Of a stretch of 64,000 nt of DNA, positions 8,838 to 16,794 are shown piece by piece. The notes beneath the pieces are model-generated. The model saw only the letters and a program-made list of their open reading frames with translations. It had not been told where the DNA came from and did not search any database. The DNA is from Nevskia ramosa DSM 11499 (GTDB lineage Bacteria > Pseudomonadota > Gammaproteobacteria > Nevskiales > Nevskiaceae): NCBI RefSeq assembly GCF_000420645.1, contig NZ_ATVI01000008.1, positions 248,001 to 312,000 on the forward strand, in the 5' to 3' direction. A program made the translations under genes and the position numbers. Within the stretch, counting starts at the first letter, position 1. Every line of letters starts with the position of its first letter.

Positions 8838-10607
8838 ATGCTGAAGGAAATCGCGCTGTTTCTCGCCGCTGCCGTGATCGCCGTGCCGCTGTTCAAGCGG
8901 CTGGGCCTCGGCGCCGTGCTCGGCTATCTGTTCGCCGGCCTGCTGATCGGCCCCAGCGGCCTGGGCATGATCGAAGGCGTCGAGCGGGTACTGCACGTCT
9001 CCGAGTTCGGCGTGGTGCTGCTGATGTTCGTGATCGGCCTGGAATTGCAGATCAGCCGCCTCTGGCGCCTGCGCGCCCATGTCTTCGGCCTGGGCGGTGC
9101 CCAGGTGTTGCTGACGGCGGCGGCGCTCACCGGTTGCGCGATTGCCCTGGGCTTGCCCAGCGATGCCGCGATCGTCGCCGGCTTCGCGCTGGCGATGTCG
9201 TCGACTGCCTTCGTGCTGCAGATGCTCGCTGAACGCAAGGAACTGGCCGATCACCACGGTCGCGCGGCGTTCTCGATCCTGCTGTTCCAGGACATCGCGG
9301 TGATCCCGTTCCTGGCATTGCTGCCGCTGCTCGGCACGCCGATCGCAGGCCACAGTTCCGGCGGCTGGCTGGGTGGCGCGAAAGCGCTGGCCGTCGTGGT
9401 GCTGGTGGTCGTCGGTGGCCGCTATCTGTTGCGGCCGATCTTCCGCAGACTGGCGGCGGTCGAGATGCCAGAAGTGTTCACCGCCGCCGCATTGCTGATC
9501 GTCACCGGCACGGCGCTGGCGATGGAGGCTGTCGGCCTGTCGATGTCGCTTGGTGCCTTCCTGGCCGGCGTGCTGCTGGCCGATTCCGAATACCGCCACG
9601 AGCTGCAGGCGGATATCGAGCCGTTCAAGGGCCTGCTGCTCGGACTGTTCTTCATCGCCGTCGGCATGTCGGCGCAGCTGAGCCTCGTCATGCTCGCGCC
9701 GCTGGTGGTGCTGGGTCTGACTTTCGGCCTGATCGCAGTCAAGAGCAGCATCCTGTACTTCATCGGCCGCGTCTCCGGCCTGGCCAACGATTCGGCGCTG
9801 AAGCTCGCCTTCGCCTTGCCGCAGGGTGGTGAATTCGCCTTCGTGCTGTTCGGCGTCGCAGCCACCGCCGGCATCCTGCAGGACGGCATGAAGGATCTGC
9901 TGATCGTCGTGGTCACCGCGTCGATGATCGCCACGCCGCCGCTGTACGCGCTGATCGCGCGCTGGAGCCAGGGCAAGGCCGAACCGCCTGCCTATGATCC
10001 GATCGACGCACCCGAGCACGACATCCTGATCGCCGGTTTCGGGCCGTTCGGGCAGATCGTCGGCCGCATGCTGCGAGTCAAGCGGATTCCGTACACGGTG
10101 CTCGAGCGCGATGCGCGGCAGGTGGATTTCGTGCGCCAGTTCGGCAACACCATCTTCTACAGCGATGCCGGACGGGTAGAGGTTCTGCGTGCCGCGAAAG
10201 CCGACAAGGCACGCTATTTCGTGCTTGCCATCGCCGATGTCGAGCAGAGCCTGCGCATCGCCGAAGTGGTCCGTCGGCACTTTCCGAACCTGCGGATCTT
10301 CGCCTGCGCCCGCGACCGTCCGCATGCGATGCGGCTCATGGATCTCGGCATCACCGACATCATCCGGCGCAGCTATGCGTCCAGCCTGGAAGCCGCCGGC
10401 TCGCTGTTGCAAGCGCTCGGCGAACCGGAACAGCAGATCAAGCGCGAACTGGAGCGCTTCCGCCATTTCGATCAGGAAACGCTGCTCAAGCAGCACGCGA
10501 TCTATCGCGACGAGCAGGCGCTGGTGCAGACCGCCAAGGAGTTCTCGAAGGAACTCGAACAACTGTTCGAAGCCGACGCGCTCGCCGCGGAGAAAGCCGC
10601 GAGCTAG
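8838..10607 (+). CDS. KefB/KefC-type monovalent cation:proton antiporter
   Basis: 589 residues. The N-terminal CPA2 Na+/H+ exchanger domain has about 12 helices (residues 1-380), including GPSGLGMI and the helix-break motif LPQGGEFAFVLFG. After it comes a TrkA-N/RCK nucleotide-binding domain starting HDILIAGFGPFGQIVGRML (near 394), with the acidic residue ERD ending the second strand. A charged helical tail follows. Such systems expel K+ against protons, often gated by glutathione adducts; a separate KefF/KefG oxidoreductase is not adjacent. It is divergent from pldA with a 94-base spacer. Paralogue identity (KefB, KefC or YbaL) cannot be fixed from sequence alone, so no symbol is given. Confidence 0.88.
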   Translation: MLKEIALFLAAAVIAVPLFKRLGLGAVLGYLFAGLLIGPSGLGMIEGVERVLHVSEFGVVLLMFVIGLELQISRLWRLRAHVFGLGGAQVLLTAAALTGCAIALGLPSDAAIVAGFALAMSSTAFVLQMLAERKELADHHGRAAFSILLFQDIAVIPFLALLPLLGTPIAGHSSGGWLGGAKALAVVVLVVVGGRYLLRPIFRRLAAVEMPEVFTAAALLIVTGTALAMEAVGLSMSLGAFLAGVLLADSEYRHELQADIEPFKGLLLGLFFIAVGMSAQLSLVMLAPLVVLGLTFGLIAVKSSILYFIGRVSGLANDSALKLAFALPQGGEFAFVLFGVAATAGILQDGMKDLLIVVVTASMIATPPLYALIARWSQGKAEPPAYDPIDAPEHDILIAGFGPFGQIVGRMLRVKRIPYTVLERDARQVDFVRQFGNTIFYSDAGRVEVLRAAKADKARYFVLAIADVEQSLRIAEVVRRHFPNLRIFACARDRPHAMRLMDLGITDIIRRSYASSLEAAGSLLQALGEPEQQIKRELERFRHFDQETLLKQHAIYRDEQALVQTAKEFSKELEQLFEADALAAEKAAS

Positions 10608-10643
10608 CCGCGAGGCGGCCTGAGCCCCCAATAATCGTCGCCC

Positions 10644-10679
10644 AAAAAAGAGGCCGCGAGAGCAGTGCTCACCGCGGCC
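10644..10679 (-). terminator. Intrinsic terminator for the GGDEF-like gene
   Basis: Read on the minus strand, a GGCCGCG/CGCGGCC stem encloses a second GAGC/GCTC stem and is followed within two bases by a six-T run. Orientation of the T run assigns it to the leftward gene starting at 11823. It may also stop rightward kef transcripts less efficiently. Confidence 0.8.
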
Positions 10680-10746
10680 CAAGGCTCAGGGTCTGGAGGA
10701 GAAACGTGCGCAGCGGTGTCGCGTTTGCAGCGGGAAAAGCGGTAGA

Positions 10747-11823
10747 TCAGGAAGCGAGTGCGTAACGCGGACGGTTCGATGACGCGATCGACGGTGATTC
10801 GGTGCCGATCTGGCGCTGTACCGTCATCGCCGTGCGGATCAATGCCTGGGTCGACTGGCCCTGATCCGGATAGCGGCTGTGGCCGATGCCCCAGGTGAAG
10901 CGAAAACTGTCGCCGCCTTCGACGATCGGCGTCGACAGCAGGCCGCAGAACCCAGTGACGGCCGCGGCGGTGTCGCGCTCGCCCTGTTCGCGAACGAACA
11001 GGATCAGGCCGTCATAGGACAGGCGGGCCAGCACGTCATCACCGACCAGTTCCTGACCGAGACGCTCTGCCAGCAGCTTCAGCACGCGATTCATCCGCGC
11101 ATCGCCATGGCGCTGCAGCAGCACCCGGAAATCGCGCAGTTCGGCATAGATCAGACCGAACGGGCTGGCGTCGCGGCGATTGGCGTCGACCAGTTGCTTG
11201 AGCAATTTCTCGGTGAACAGGCTGCGATTCGGCAAGCCGGTGGCGCTGTCGTAGTAGGCGAGGCGATGCACCCGCTCGACTTCGGCCTGTTCGAGTTCGC
11301 GTTGGGCGCGGCGCTCGAGCCAACGCTGGTCGAGACGCATTGCCGCGAGCGTGGCGAGCATTGCGCCGATGGCGATCGAGGCCAGCATCAGGCCGCGGGC
11401 GATTCCGGCTTCGGCACCCGCCAGCGCCCGGCCGGTGGATTCGATGCTGGCGAACTGCAGGCTGCTCAACAGCGCGCCGATCAGCAAGGCGGCACCGGTC
11501 TTCGGGAGCGGCGCAAGATTCAAGGGGCTGCGGCTGATCATGACGACGGCAAGCAGTACGGTGAGAGACGACGCGATCCACGCCAGCACTGCATAAATCG
11601 GTGTGGTAGCGATGGCGACGCCAAGGCCGATCGCCAGGTCGCCGACCTGGTTCATCAGCAGCAAACCGGCGCCGATCACGGCTGCGCCGAGCGCCTGCCA
11701 GATCAGCTGGCGCAGCTTGTTGAAAGCGCGCGTGCGGCTGGCCAGATCGATCACGCAGCCGACCGCGACGACTGCGATGCAGGTCGTGGCGATGAGCAGC
11801 GAAATGTCGAACGATCTGTGCAT
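10747..11823 (-). CDS. Membrane protein with degenerate GGDEF domain
   Basis: 358 residues. About five to six hydrophobic helices fill residues 1-165, then a charged helix (DQRWLERRAQRELEQAEVERVHRL) leads to a diguanylate-cyclase-like fold beginning YYDSATGLPNRSLF. At the place of the GGDEF loop the protein reads LSYDGLILF, so the catalytic residues are missing and no c-di-GMP synthesis is expected; no RxxD inhibitory site is evident. It may be a receptor or a purely structural signalling module. I set the start at the ATG with AGAGGA 5 bases upstream; two earlier in-frame starts lack such a site. It is divergent from the nucleotide cyclase gene. Confidence 0.82.
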   Translation of the reverse strand: MHRSFDISLLIATTCIAVVAVGCVIDLASRTRAFNKLRQLIWQALGAAVIGAGLLLMNQVGDLAIGLGVAIATTPIYAVLAWIASSLTVLLAVVMISRSPLNLAPLPKTGAALLIGALLSSLQFASIESTGRALAGAEAGIARGLMLASIAIGAMLATLAAMRLDQRWLERRAQRELEQAEVERVHRLAYYDSATGLPNRSLFTEKLLKQLVDANRRDASPFGLIYAELRDFRVLLQRHGDARMNRVLKLLAERLGQELVGDDVLARLSYDGLILFVREQGERDTAAAVTGFCGLLSTPIVEGGDSFRFTWGIGHSRYPDQGQSTQALIRTAMTVQRQIGTESPSIASSNRPRYALAS

Positions 11824-12041
11824 GAAATCCTCTTTCGGTGCGGCCATTGTCGGCAGGCAACGAGGCTGCAAACTCCGCTACCGATGACCGGCATCGATAC
11901 CGGAACAAGCGGGTTCGACCGGGTCGACTGCGAAAATGAGCGGCAGCGATCGGCCGACCAATGGCGCGGCTGCGCATCGAGTCGGAAAGGCTTGCGAATG
12001 GCCGTTCCGGCCCGGCCGCTGCCGCGCATAATCCAGCCACG

Positions 12042-13364
12042 ATGACCGCAATCATTCCGCAGGTGCTGGTGTCCCTGGTCGCACTCGGCATGGCCCTGGC
12101 GTTCATTTCGGCCGACCGTGACTCGCCGACTTCGCGAGCACTGGCGGCCTCGCTGGCCTGGATCGGCATCGCGATCTTCGTCAATTCGAGCTGGCTGGAA
12201 CTGTCTCCACATTGGGCGCAGCCCGGTTCAGGAGCCGGCGCGCGAATTGGTGGCTGGCTGGCGATTCCTGAATCGCTGGCCATCATCACGGTGCTGGAGT
12301 GGCTGCTGCGCGTGCGCCGGACCATTCCGGCCGGTGCGCTCGATACCCGCGGCGGCGACAGCATGCTCCGTCTCGGCCAGGTCTCCGGTGTGCTGTACAG
12401 CGTCTTCGCGATTGCCGCGCCCGAACTTCGCGCCAGCGAGTTCCAGTTTGCTGCCAGCAAACCCGGGGCACTCGGACACTTCGGCTTCTGGTTGTTCGCC
12501 GGGCCGATCCTGTTCTCCGGGCTGACCGGCCTGGTCTCGGTCCTGCTATTGATGCGCCGTCAGCCGGACCGCCCGGAACGCATTCGCATCGTCGGTTTCG
12601 CGGTGGCGATGCCGTTCTTCATGATCGCTTTCGTGCTGTCCGAACAGGCGGCGGCGATCAGTACCCTGATCGGCGAAATGATGCTGCTGATCGGTTCCGT
12701 GCATTACCACGTGCTGCAGGGCCAGCGCGGCCAGTTCATGTCGCGCTTCCTGTCGTTCCAGGTGGCGGAACTGGTACGCCAGCGCGGCATGAAGCACGCG
12801 ATGGAGCAGAACTTTCTCGAAATCACCGTCGTGGTCAGCGATCTGCGCGGTTTCACCGCTTACGCGCAGGCGAACCCGAGTTCGCGAGTCATCGATGTGC
12901 TGCGCGACTACTACGACGAAGTCGGCAAGGTGGTCGGTGAGTACGGCGGCACGATCAAGGACTACGCCGGCGACGGCATCCTGATGCTGGTCGGCGCGCC
13001 GCTGCCGATTCGCGATCACGCGGTGGTCGGCCTGCGTATCGCTCATAGAGTGCGCGACGCCGTCACCGTCGTTACCCAGCGCTGGTCCAGCGACACGCAC
13101 GCACTTGGCATCGGCATCGGCGTGGCCAGCGGCTTCGTCACCGTCGGCGTCATCGGCAGTCAGTCGCGGCTGGAATACACGGCGGTCGGTGCCGCGGTGA
13201 ATCTGGCCTCACGGCTCTGCGAGCAGGCGCTGCACGGCGAAATCCTGGTCGATGGACGGACCATGGAACTGGCCGGCGACATCGCGCTGGAATCGCGGCC
13301 GTCGGTCGCGGTGAAGGGCTTTGCCGAACCGGTCAGCCTGTACGCGCTACCGGCTGTGATCTAG
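12042..13364 (+). CDS. Membrane class III adenylate/guanylate cyclase
   Basis: 440 residues. Six to seven hydrophobic helices (residues 1-220) precede a class III cyclase domain (about 255-430). Metal-binding aspartates are Asp267 (VVSDLRGFT) and Asp311 (AGDGILML); the transition-state segment AVNLASRL supplies the catalytic Asn and Arg. The purine-selecting positions are unusual: GGTIKDYAGD has Asp where adenylate cyclases usually have Lys, and VGAAVN lacks the common GD. Nucleotide preference is therefore open. The ATG chosen begins directly before the first helix; no Shine-Dalgarno is obvious, and an upstream start would add 27 residues. Its TAG stop overlaps the stop of the convergent asparaginase gene in a shared CTAG. 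Confidence 0.87.
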   Translation: MTAIIPQVLVSLVALGMALAFISADRDSPTSRALAASLAWIGIAIFVNSSWLELSPHWAQPGSGAGARIGGWLAIPESLAIITVLEWLLRVRRTIPAGALDTRGGDSMLRLGQVSGVLYSVFAIAAPELRASEFQFAASKPGALGHFGFWLFAGPILFSGLTGLVSVLLLMRRQPDRPERIRIVGFAVAMPFFMIAFVLSEQAAAISTLIGEMMLLIGSVHYHVLQGQRGQFMSRFLSFQVAELVRQRGMKHAMEQNFLEITVVVSDLRGFTAYAQANPSSRVIDVLRDYYDEVGKVVGEYGGTIKDYAGDGILMLVGAPLPIRDHAVVGLRIAHRVRDAVTVVTQRWSSDTHALGIGIGVASGFVTVGVIGSQSRLEYTAVGAAVNLASRLCEQALHGEILVDGRTMELAGDIALESRPSVAVKGFAEPVSLYALPAVI

Positions 13365-14320
13365 CTCGCGTCGTCGCGCCGAATCGCGACTTTTACTACT
13401 CCCGTTTCATCGAACCAGGCTCGGTAGAGCACGCCGGCATTGAACGGCGTGACCAGCGCGCCGTCGCGGCCGATCGCGATGCAGCCGCCGACGCCCTGAT
13501 AGCGGCGGACATCGGCCAGCGCTGCCTCGCAGGCTTCGGCGAGCGAGCGGCCGGCCAGCAGTTGCCCGTGCACGGCGTGGCTGAACAGCGCGCGGATAAA
13601 GGATTCGCCGGTGCCGGTGCAGGACACCGCGCAGCTGGCATCGTCGGCGAAGGTGCCGGCGCCGAATACCGCGCTGTCGCCGATCCGCCCCGGCAGCTTG
13701 TTGGTCAGGCCGCCAGTCGAGGTTGCGGCCGCCAGATGGCCGTAGCCGTCCCGAGCCACGGCGCCGACCGTGCCGAACGCGGCATCGGGATCGCGGGGTG
13801 GCGCGTCATCGACATGGTCGAGCGCGATCGAGCCGGAAGCCTTTGCGGAAGCAAGCTGTTCCAGCCGCAGCGGAATGACGAAGTGCTCGGGCGCGACCAT
13901 CGCCAGCCCCAGCGCTTCGGCGATGCGTTCTGCGCCGGCGCCGGCAAAGAATACGTGCGGCGTCTGTTCCATCACCGCGCGGGCGAGGCGGATCGGGCTC
14001 GCAACGCGGGACACGCCGGCCACAGCGCCGCAGCCGCGGTCTTCGCCGCGGGCGATCGCGGCATCGAGTTCCGGTTGGCCATCGCGATTTAGCACCGCGC
14101 CGATGCCGGCGTTGAACAGCGGACATTGTTCGAGGCGTTCGACGGCCAGGGTCACCGCATCGAGTGCGCTGCCGCCATCACGCAGCAATCGTGCGGCTTC
14201 CTCGGTGATATCGCGCAAGGCCGCGCGCTGCGCCGTTTGCGGTCCGGCGTCGGCCGGCAGATCACCGGCGCCGCCGTGCAGTGCGAAGCGGATCAGCTTG
14301 GGGTTGTGGGTCGGGTTCAT
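13361..14320 (-). CDS. Isoaspartyl peptidase / plant-type L-asparaginase
   Basis: 319-residue N-terminal nucleophile hydrolase. The N-terminus has the family ALHGGAGD motif; NAGIGAVLNRDGQPELDAAI and GCGAVAGVSRVASPI are conserved alpha-subunit segments. Autocleavage should occur before the Thr of FGTVGAVARD, freeing the nucleophile of the beta chain; the nearby STGGLTNKLPGRIGDS and GTGE segments complete the active site. It cleaves beta-aspartyl dipeptides and asparagine, recycling damaged peptide bonds. The start at MNPTHNP is placed just before the conserved region; upstream in-frame ATGs lack conservation. It is divergent from the first CsgG-like lipoprotein gene. Confidence 0.9.
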   Translation of the reverse strand: MNPTHNPKLIRFALHGGAGDLPADAGPQTAQRAALRDITEEAARLLRDGGSALDAVTLAVERLEQCPLFNAGIGAVLNRDGQPELDAAIARGEDRGCGAVAGVSRVASPIRLARAVMEQTPHVFFAGAGAERIAEALGLAMVAPEHFVIPLRLEQLASAKASGSIALDHVDDAPPRDPDAAFGTVGAVARDGYGHLAAATSTGGLTNKLPGRIGDSAVFGAGTFADDASCAVSCTGTGESFIRALFSHAVHGQLLAGRSLAEACEAALADVRRYQGVGGCIAIGRDGALVTPFNAGVLYRAWFDETGVVKVAIRRDDAS

Positions 14321-14465
14321 GCGCGAATCTTGCCGTGATTCCATGACTGGCGCGCCAGACCGGAGACCGGGAACGGATGGAGCCGCTGTTAAGCTATCGT
14401 TCAGATCGCTCGCGTAGCGTCGGCGCACCCGACTCGTCCGCGGCAACCCCTTCCGGAGCTCATCC

Positions 14466-15134
14466 ATGCGCAGTTCTTCCGTGCTTGTCCGTTCTGTTGC
14501 CGCTGCGGTCGTGCTGATCGCCGCCGGCTGCACCTCGTCTGCCACCGTCGTCGATCGTCCGAGCGCGCCGACCATTCAGCAGGTACAGAGCGAGCCGGCC
14601 AACGGACCGCGCTACCGCATCGCGGTGAGCAATTTCGAGTACCGCGCGTCCGAGAATCCGGACATCGGCAGCGGCATGGCCGACATGCTCAGCAATGCGC
14701 TGTTCAACACCAATCGCTTCATCGTGCTGGAACGTCAGGCGCTGAACGAAGTGACGGCCGAGCAGGATCTGTCGAACTCCAGCCGCTTCAAGAAGGAGAC
14801 CGCAGCACCGATCGGCCAGCTGGAAGGTGCGCAGCTGATCATTCGCGGCGCGATCACTTCGTTCGAGTCCAGCTGCAAGGGCGGTTCTCTGATCATCGTT
14901 TCGGCCAAGCAGGCCTGCGTGACCTTGAACATCCGCATCATCGACGCCGCCAGCGGCAGGGTAGTCAACGCGACGACGGTCAACGCGACGTCGGCGAACA
15001 ACAGCGTCGGCATCATCTTCACTGGCGGCGCCTTGCCGATCGGCCTTGGCGCGTTCTCGAAGACGCCGCTGGAGAACGCGATCCGCAACGCCATCGAACT
15101 GGCGGTCAACCACATCGCCAACACCAAGCTCTGA
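14466..15134 (+). CDS. CsgG-like lipoprotein (first of two)
   Basis: 222 residues with a lipoprotein signal ending in the lipobox AAGC (Cys22). The body matches the CsgG/HfaB family: YRIAVSNFEYRASENPDIGSGMADMLSNAL, then FIVLERQALNEVTAEQDLS, and LEGAQLIIRGAITSF. In CsgG proper this fold makes an outer-membrane export pore for curli; many relatives are short lipoproteins of unknown role, and no curli genes are seen here. At 222 residues it is shorter than CsgG (about 277). GGAG sits 7 bases before the ATG. It lies 37 bases before a clear paralogue, so the two are probably co-transcribed and may form one complex. Confidence 0.85.
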   Translation: MRSSSVLVRSVAAAVVLIAAGCTSSATVVDRPSAPTIQQVQSEPANGPRYRIAVSNFEYRASENPDIGSGMADMLSNALFNTNRFIVLERQALNEVTAEQDLSNSSRFKKETAAPIGQLEGAQLIIRGAITSFESSCKGGSLIIVSAKQACVTLNIRIIDAASGRVVNATTVNATSANNSVGIIFTGGALPIGLGAFSKTPLENAIRNAIELAVNHIANTKL

Positions 15135-15141
15135 GCCTGTT

Positions 15142-15163
15142 CACTGGCAGCGCGCTGCCGGTG
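15142..15163. repeat. Hairpin between the paired CsgG-like genes
   Basis: The palindrome GGCAGCGCGCTGCC (15146-15159) extends outward by CAC/GTG with a T-G wobble, and lies between the stop of the first gene and the start of the second. There is no T run. It could tune relative expression or message stability within the pair. Confidence 0.45.
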
Positions 15164-15171
15164 AACCTGCC

Positions 15172-16083
15172 ATGCGCAAGCCCTCGCTCCGAACCGCGAT
15201 CCTGCTGACAGCGGTTGCCGTCGCGGCCGGCGCACTCGCGGCCTGCACCGGCAGCAAGGTGGTACGCGGTGACGGCCAGACCATCGAGCAGGCGCGCGCC
15301 GAGCGCTACGACGGCCCGAAATACCGCATCGCCGTCGGCAACATCATCGACAAGACCGATCCGCTGAAGGAAGCCTCGGTGGTCAAGCAGGTGATCGCGC
15401 TGAATGCCAAGCGGCCGGCCGATCAGCAGATGGAAGCGTCCGGCATCACCGCCGGCATTCGCGATCTGCTGGTCACCGAGCTGTTCAACAGCGGTCAGTT
15501 CATCGTGCTTGAACGCGATGCGCTGAACGTGGCGATCGTCGAGCAGGAGTTCTCGCGGTCGGCGCGGGTTGGTGACGAAACGCGGATTCCGCGAGGCGAG
15601 CTGGAGGGTGCGGAGCTGCTGGTGGTCGGCGCGCTGACTGCATTCGATGCCGGCCTGAGCGGCGCGGCGATTCCGATCCCGATTCCCTTGGGCAAGAATT
15701 TTTCCAGCTTCGGCGTGATGTCGCTGAGCTTCAAGCGCGGCTTCGCGGCACTCGATCTGCGCATCATCGATACCGCCACCGGCCGGATCGTCGCGTCGAC
15801 CGCCGTCGAGGGCCGTAACACCAGCTACGGTTTCGATCTGCAGGGCGTCTACGGCAGCGGCTTCGGCTATGTGCCGCTGCCCGGCGTGCTCGGTGCGTTC
15901 AGCAAGACGCCGGTCGAAGCCGCGTTGCAGAAAATGGTGACGGCGGCCATCGGCAAGGTCGCCGAACAGAAGCCGAGCAAGACCATCACCACGCCATTGC
16001 CATCGTCATTGCCGGTCTCGGCAGTGCCGTCAAAAGACGCTGCACCTGCATCTGCGGTCAAGCCGGTGGCTGGCGCTCACTGA
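15172..16083 (+). CDS. CsgG-like lipoprotein (second of two)
   Basis: 303 residues, with lipobox LAAC after a hydrophobic signal. It shares with the preceding gene the blocks YRIAVGN, ITAGIRDLLVTELFNSGQFIVLERDALN, RGELEGAELLVVGALTAFD and LDLRIIDTATGRIV, so the two are paralogues. It is longer because of a Gly/Pro-rich insert (AIPIPIPLGKNFSSFGV) that could be a membrane-crossing hairpin as in CsgG, and a Pro/Ser/Ala tail of about 45 residues. The start is the ATG just before the signal peptide. Export or envelope-complex role is inferred from the family; substrate unknown. Confidence 0.85.
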   Translation: MRKPSLRTAILLTAVAVAAGALAACTGSKVVRGDGQTIEQARAERYDGPKYRIAVGNIIDKTDPLKEASVVKQVIALNAKRPADQQMEASGITAGIRDLLVTELFNSGQFIVLERDALNVAIVEQEFSRSARVGDETRIPRGELEGAELLVVGALTAFDAGLSGAAIPIPIPLGKNFSSFGVMSLSFKRGFAALDLRIIDTATGRIVASTAVEGRNTSYGFDLQGVYGSGFGYVPLPGVLGAFSKTPVEAALQKMVTAAIGKVAEQKPSKTITTPLPSSLPVSAVPSKDAAPASAVKPVAGAH

Positions 16084-16104
16084 TCGCTTTCAGCCTGCAG
16101 CACA

Positions 16105-16145
16105 AACGAAGACGGCCGATGCGCGAGCACCGGCCGTCGTTCGTT
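16105..16145. terminator. Bidirectional hairpin terminator
   Basis: A long stem (AACGAA+GACGGCCG pairing with CGGCCGTC+G bulge+TTCGTT, 12-base loop) lies between the convergent CsgG-like and redoxin genes. Flanking T content is limited on either strand, so termination may be moderate, but its position between convergent stops fits. Confidence 0.65.
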
Positions 16146-16158
16146 GCAGCCCGGGCGA

Positions 16159-16767
16159 TCAGCCGTACTTGACGGAACAGCCGTAGGGCTTGGTCACCGG
16201 CGTGCTGATCGCCTTGCCGGCCAGCGCTTCGGTCAGCGCGACTTTCAGGAATGGCGTCGCGCCTGCGATATCGGCGGGGTCGGGGCTGGCGATGCTGTCG
16301 ATGCCGCCGGCGTATTCAAGCTTGCCGGCCGGGTCGATCACGAACAGGTGCGGCGTGGTCTTGGCGCCGTACAGGCGGCCAATGTCGCCCTTCGGATCGA
16401 GCAGCACGGCGGTGGGTGTGGCACCACGCGCAGCGGTCAGCTTGTTGGCCGCAGCGCCGTCGACATAGCCCTGCTGACCGGGTGCCGACGAGATCACCGA
16501 CAGCCAGACCACGTTCTGTGCCGTGAACTCTTTCTGCAGGCTCTGCATGTTGCCGCTGCCGTAGTGCTTCTTCACGAACGGGCAGCCATCGTTGGTCCAT
16601 TCCAGCACCACGTGCTTGCCCTTGTAGTCGGCCAGCGACACGGTCTTGCCGTTGCTGTCGACAGCACTGAACGCCGGTGCTGGTGCGCCGACGCTCGGTG
16701 CCGCCCATGCCGCAGCGGAGAACGCCATGCCGGCTGCGATCATTCCCAGATTCTTCATCAGACGCAT
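16159..16767 (-). CDS. Exported thioredoxin-fold redoxin (AhpC/TSA type)
   Basis: 202 residues with a signal peptide cleaved near AAAWAA. The thioredoxin-like core follows: PAPAFSAVDSNGKTVSLADYKGKHVVLEW, then TNDGCPFVKKHY with a single peroxidatic-position Cys, and TTPHLFVIDPAGKLEYAGGID with the cis-Pro. This is the periplasmic redoxin family common in proteobacteria; a second Cys occurs near the C-terminus (YGCSVKYG). AAGGAGG 7 bases upstream of the ATG fixes the start and excludes a TTG two codons earlier. It is 27 bases downstream of dsbD, so it is probably co-transcribed and kept reduced by DsbD. Confidence 0.87.
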   Translation of the reverse strand: MRLMKNLGMIAAGMAFSAAAWAAPSVGAPAPAFSAVDSNGKTVSLADYKGKHVVLEWTNDGCPFVKKHYGSGNMQSLQKEFTAQNVVWLSVISSAPGQQGYVDGAAANKLTAARGATPTAVLLDPKGDIGRLYGAKTTPHLFVIDPAGKLEYAGGIDSIASPDPADIAGATPFLKVALTEALAGKAISTPVTKPYGCSVKYG

Positions 16768-16794
16768 GTTCAAACCTCCTTGTGGTGACAGCGG

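Noticed and set aside
8727-10682. Long minus-strand open frame opposite the Kef antiporter
   Set aside because: Antisense shadow: no domain, Gln/His/Arg-rich low-complexity content, and it runs into promoter sequence.
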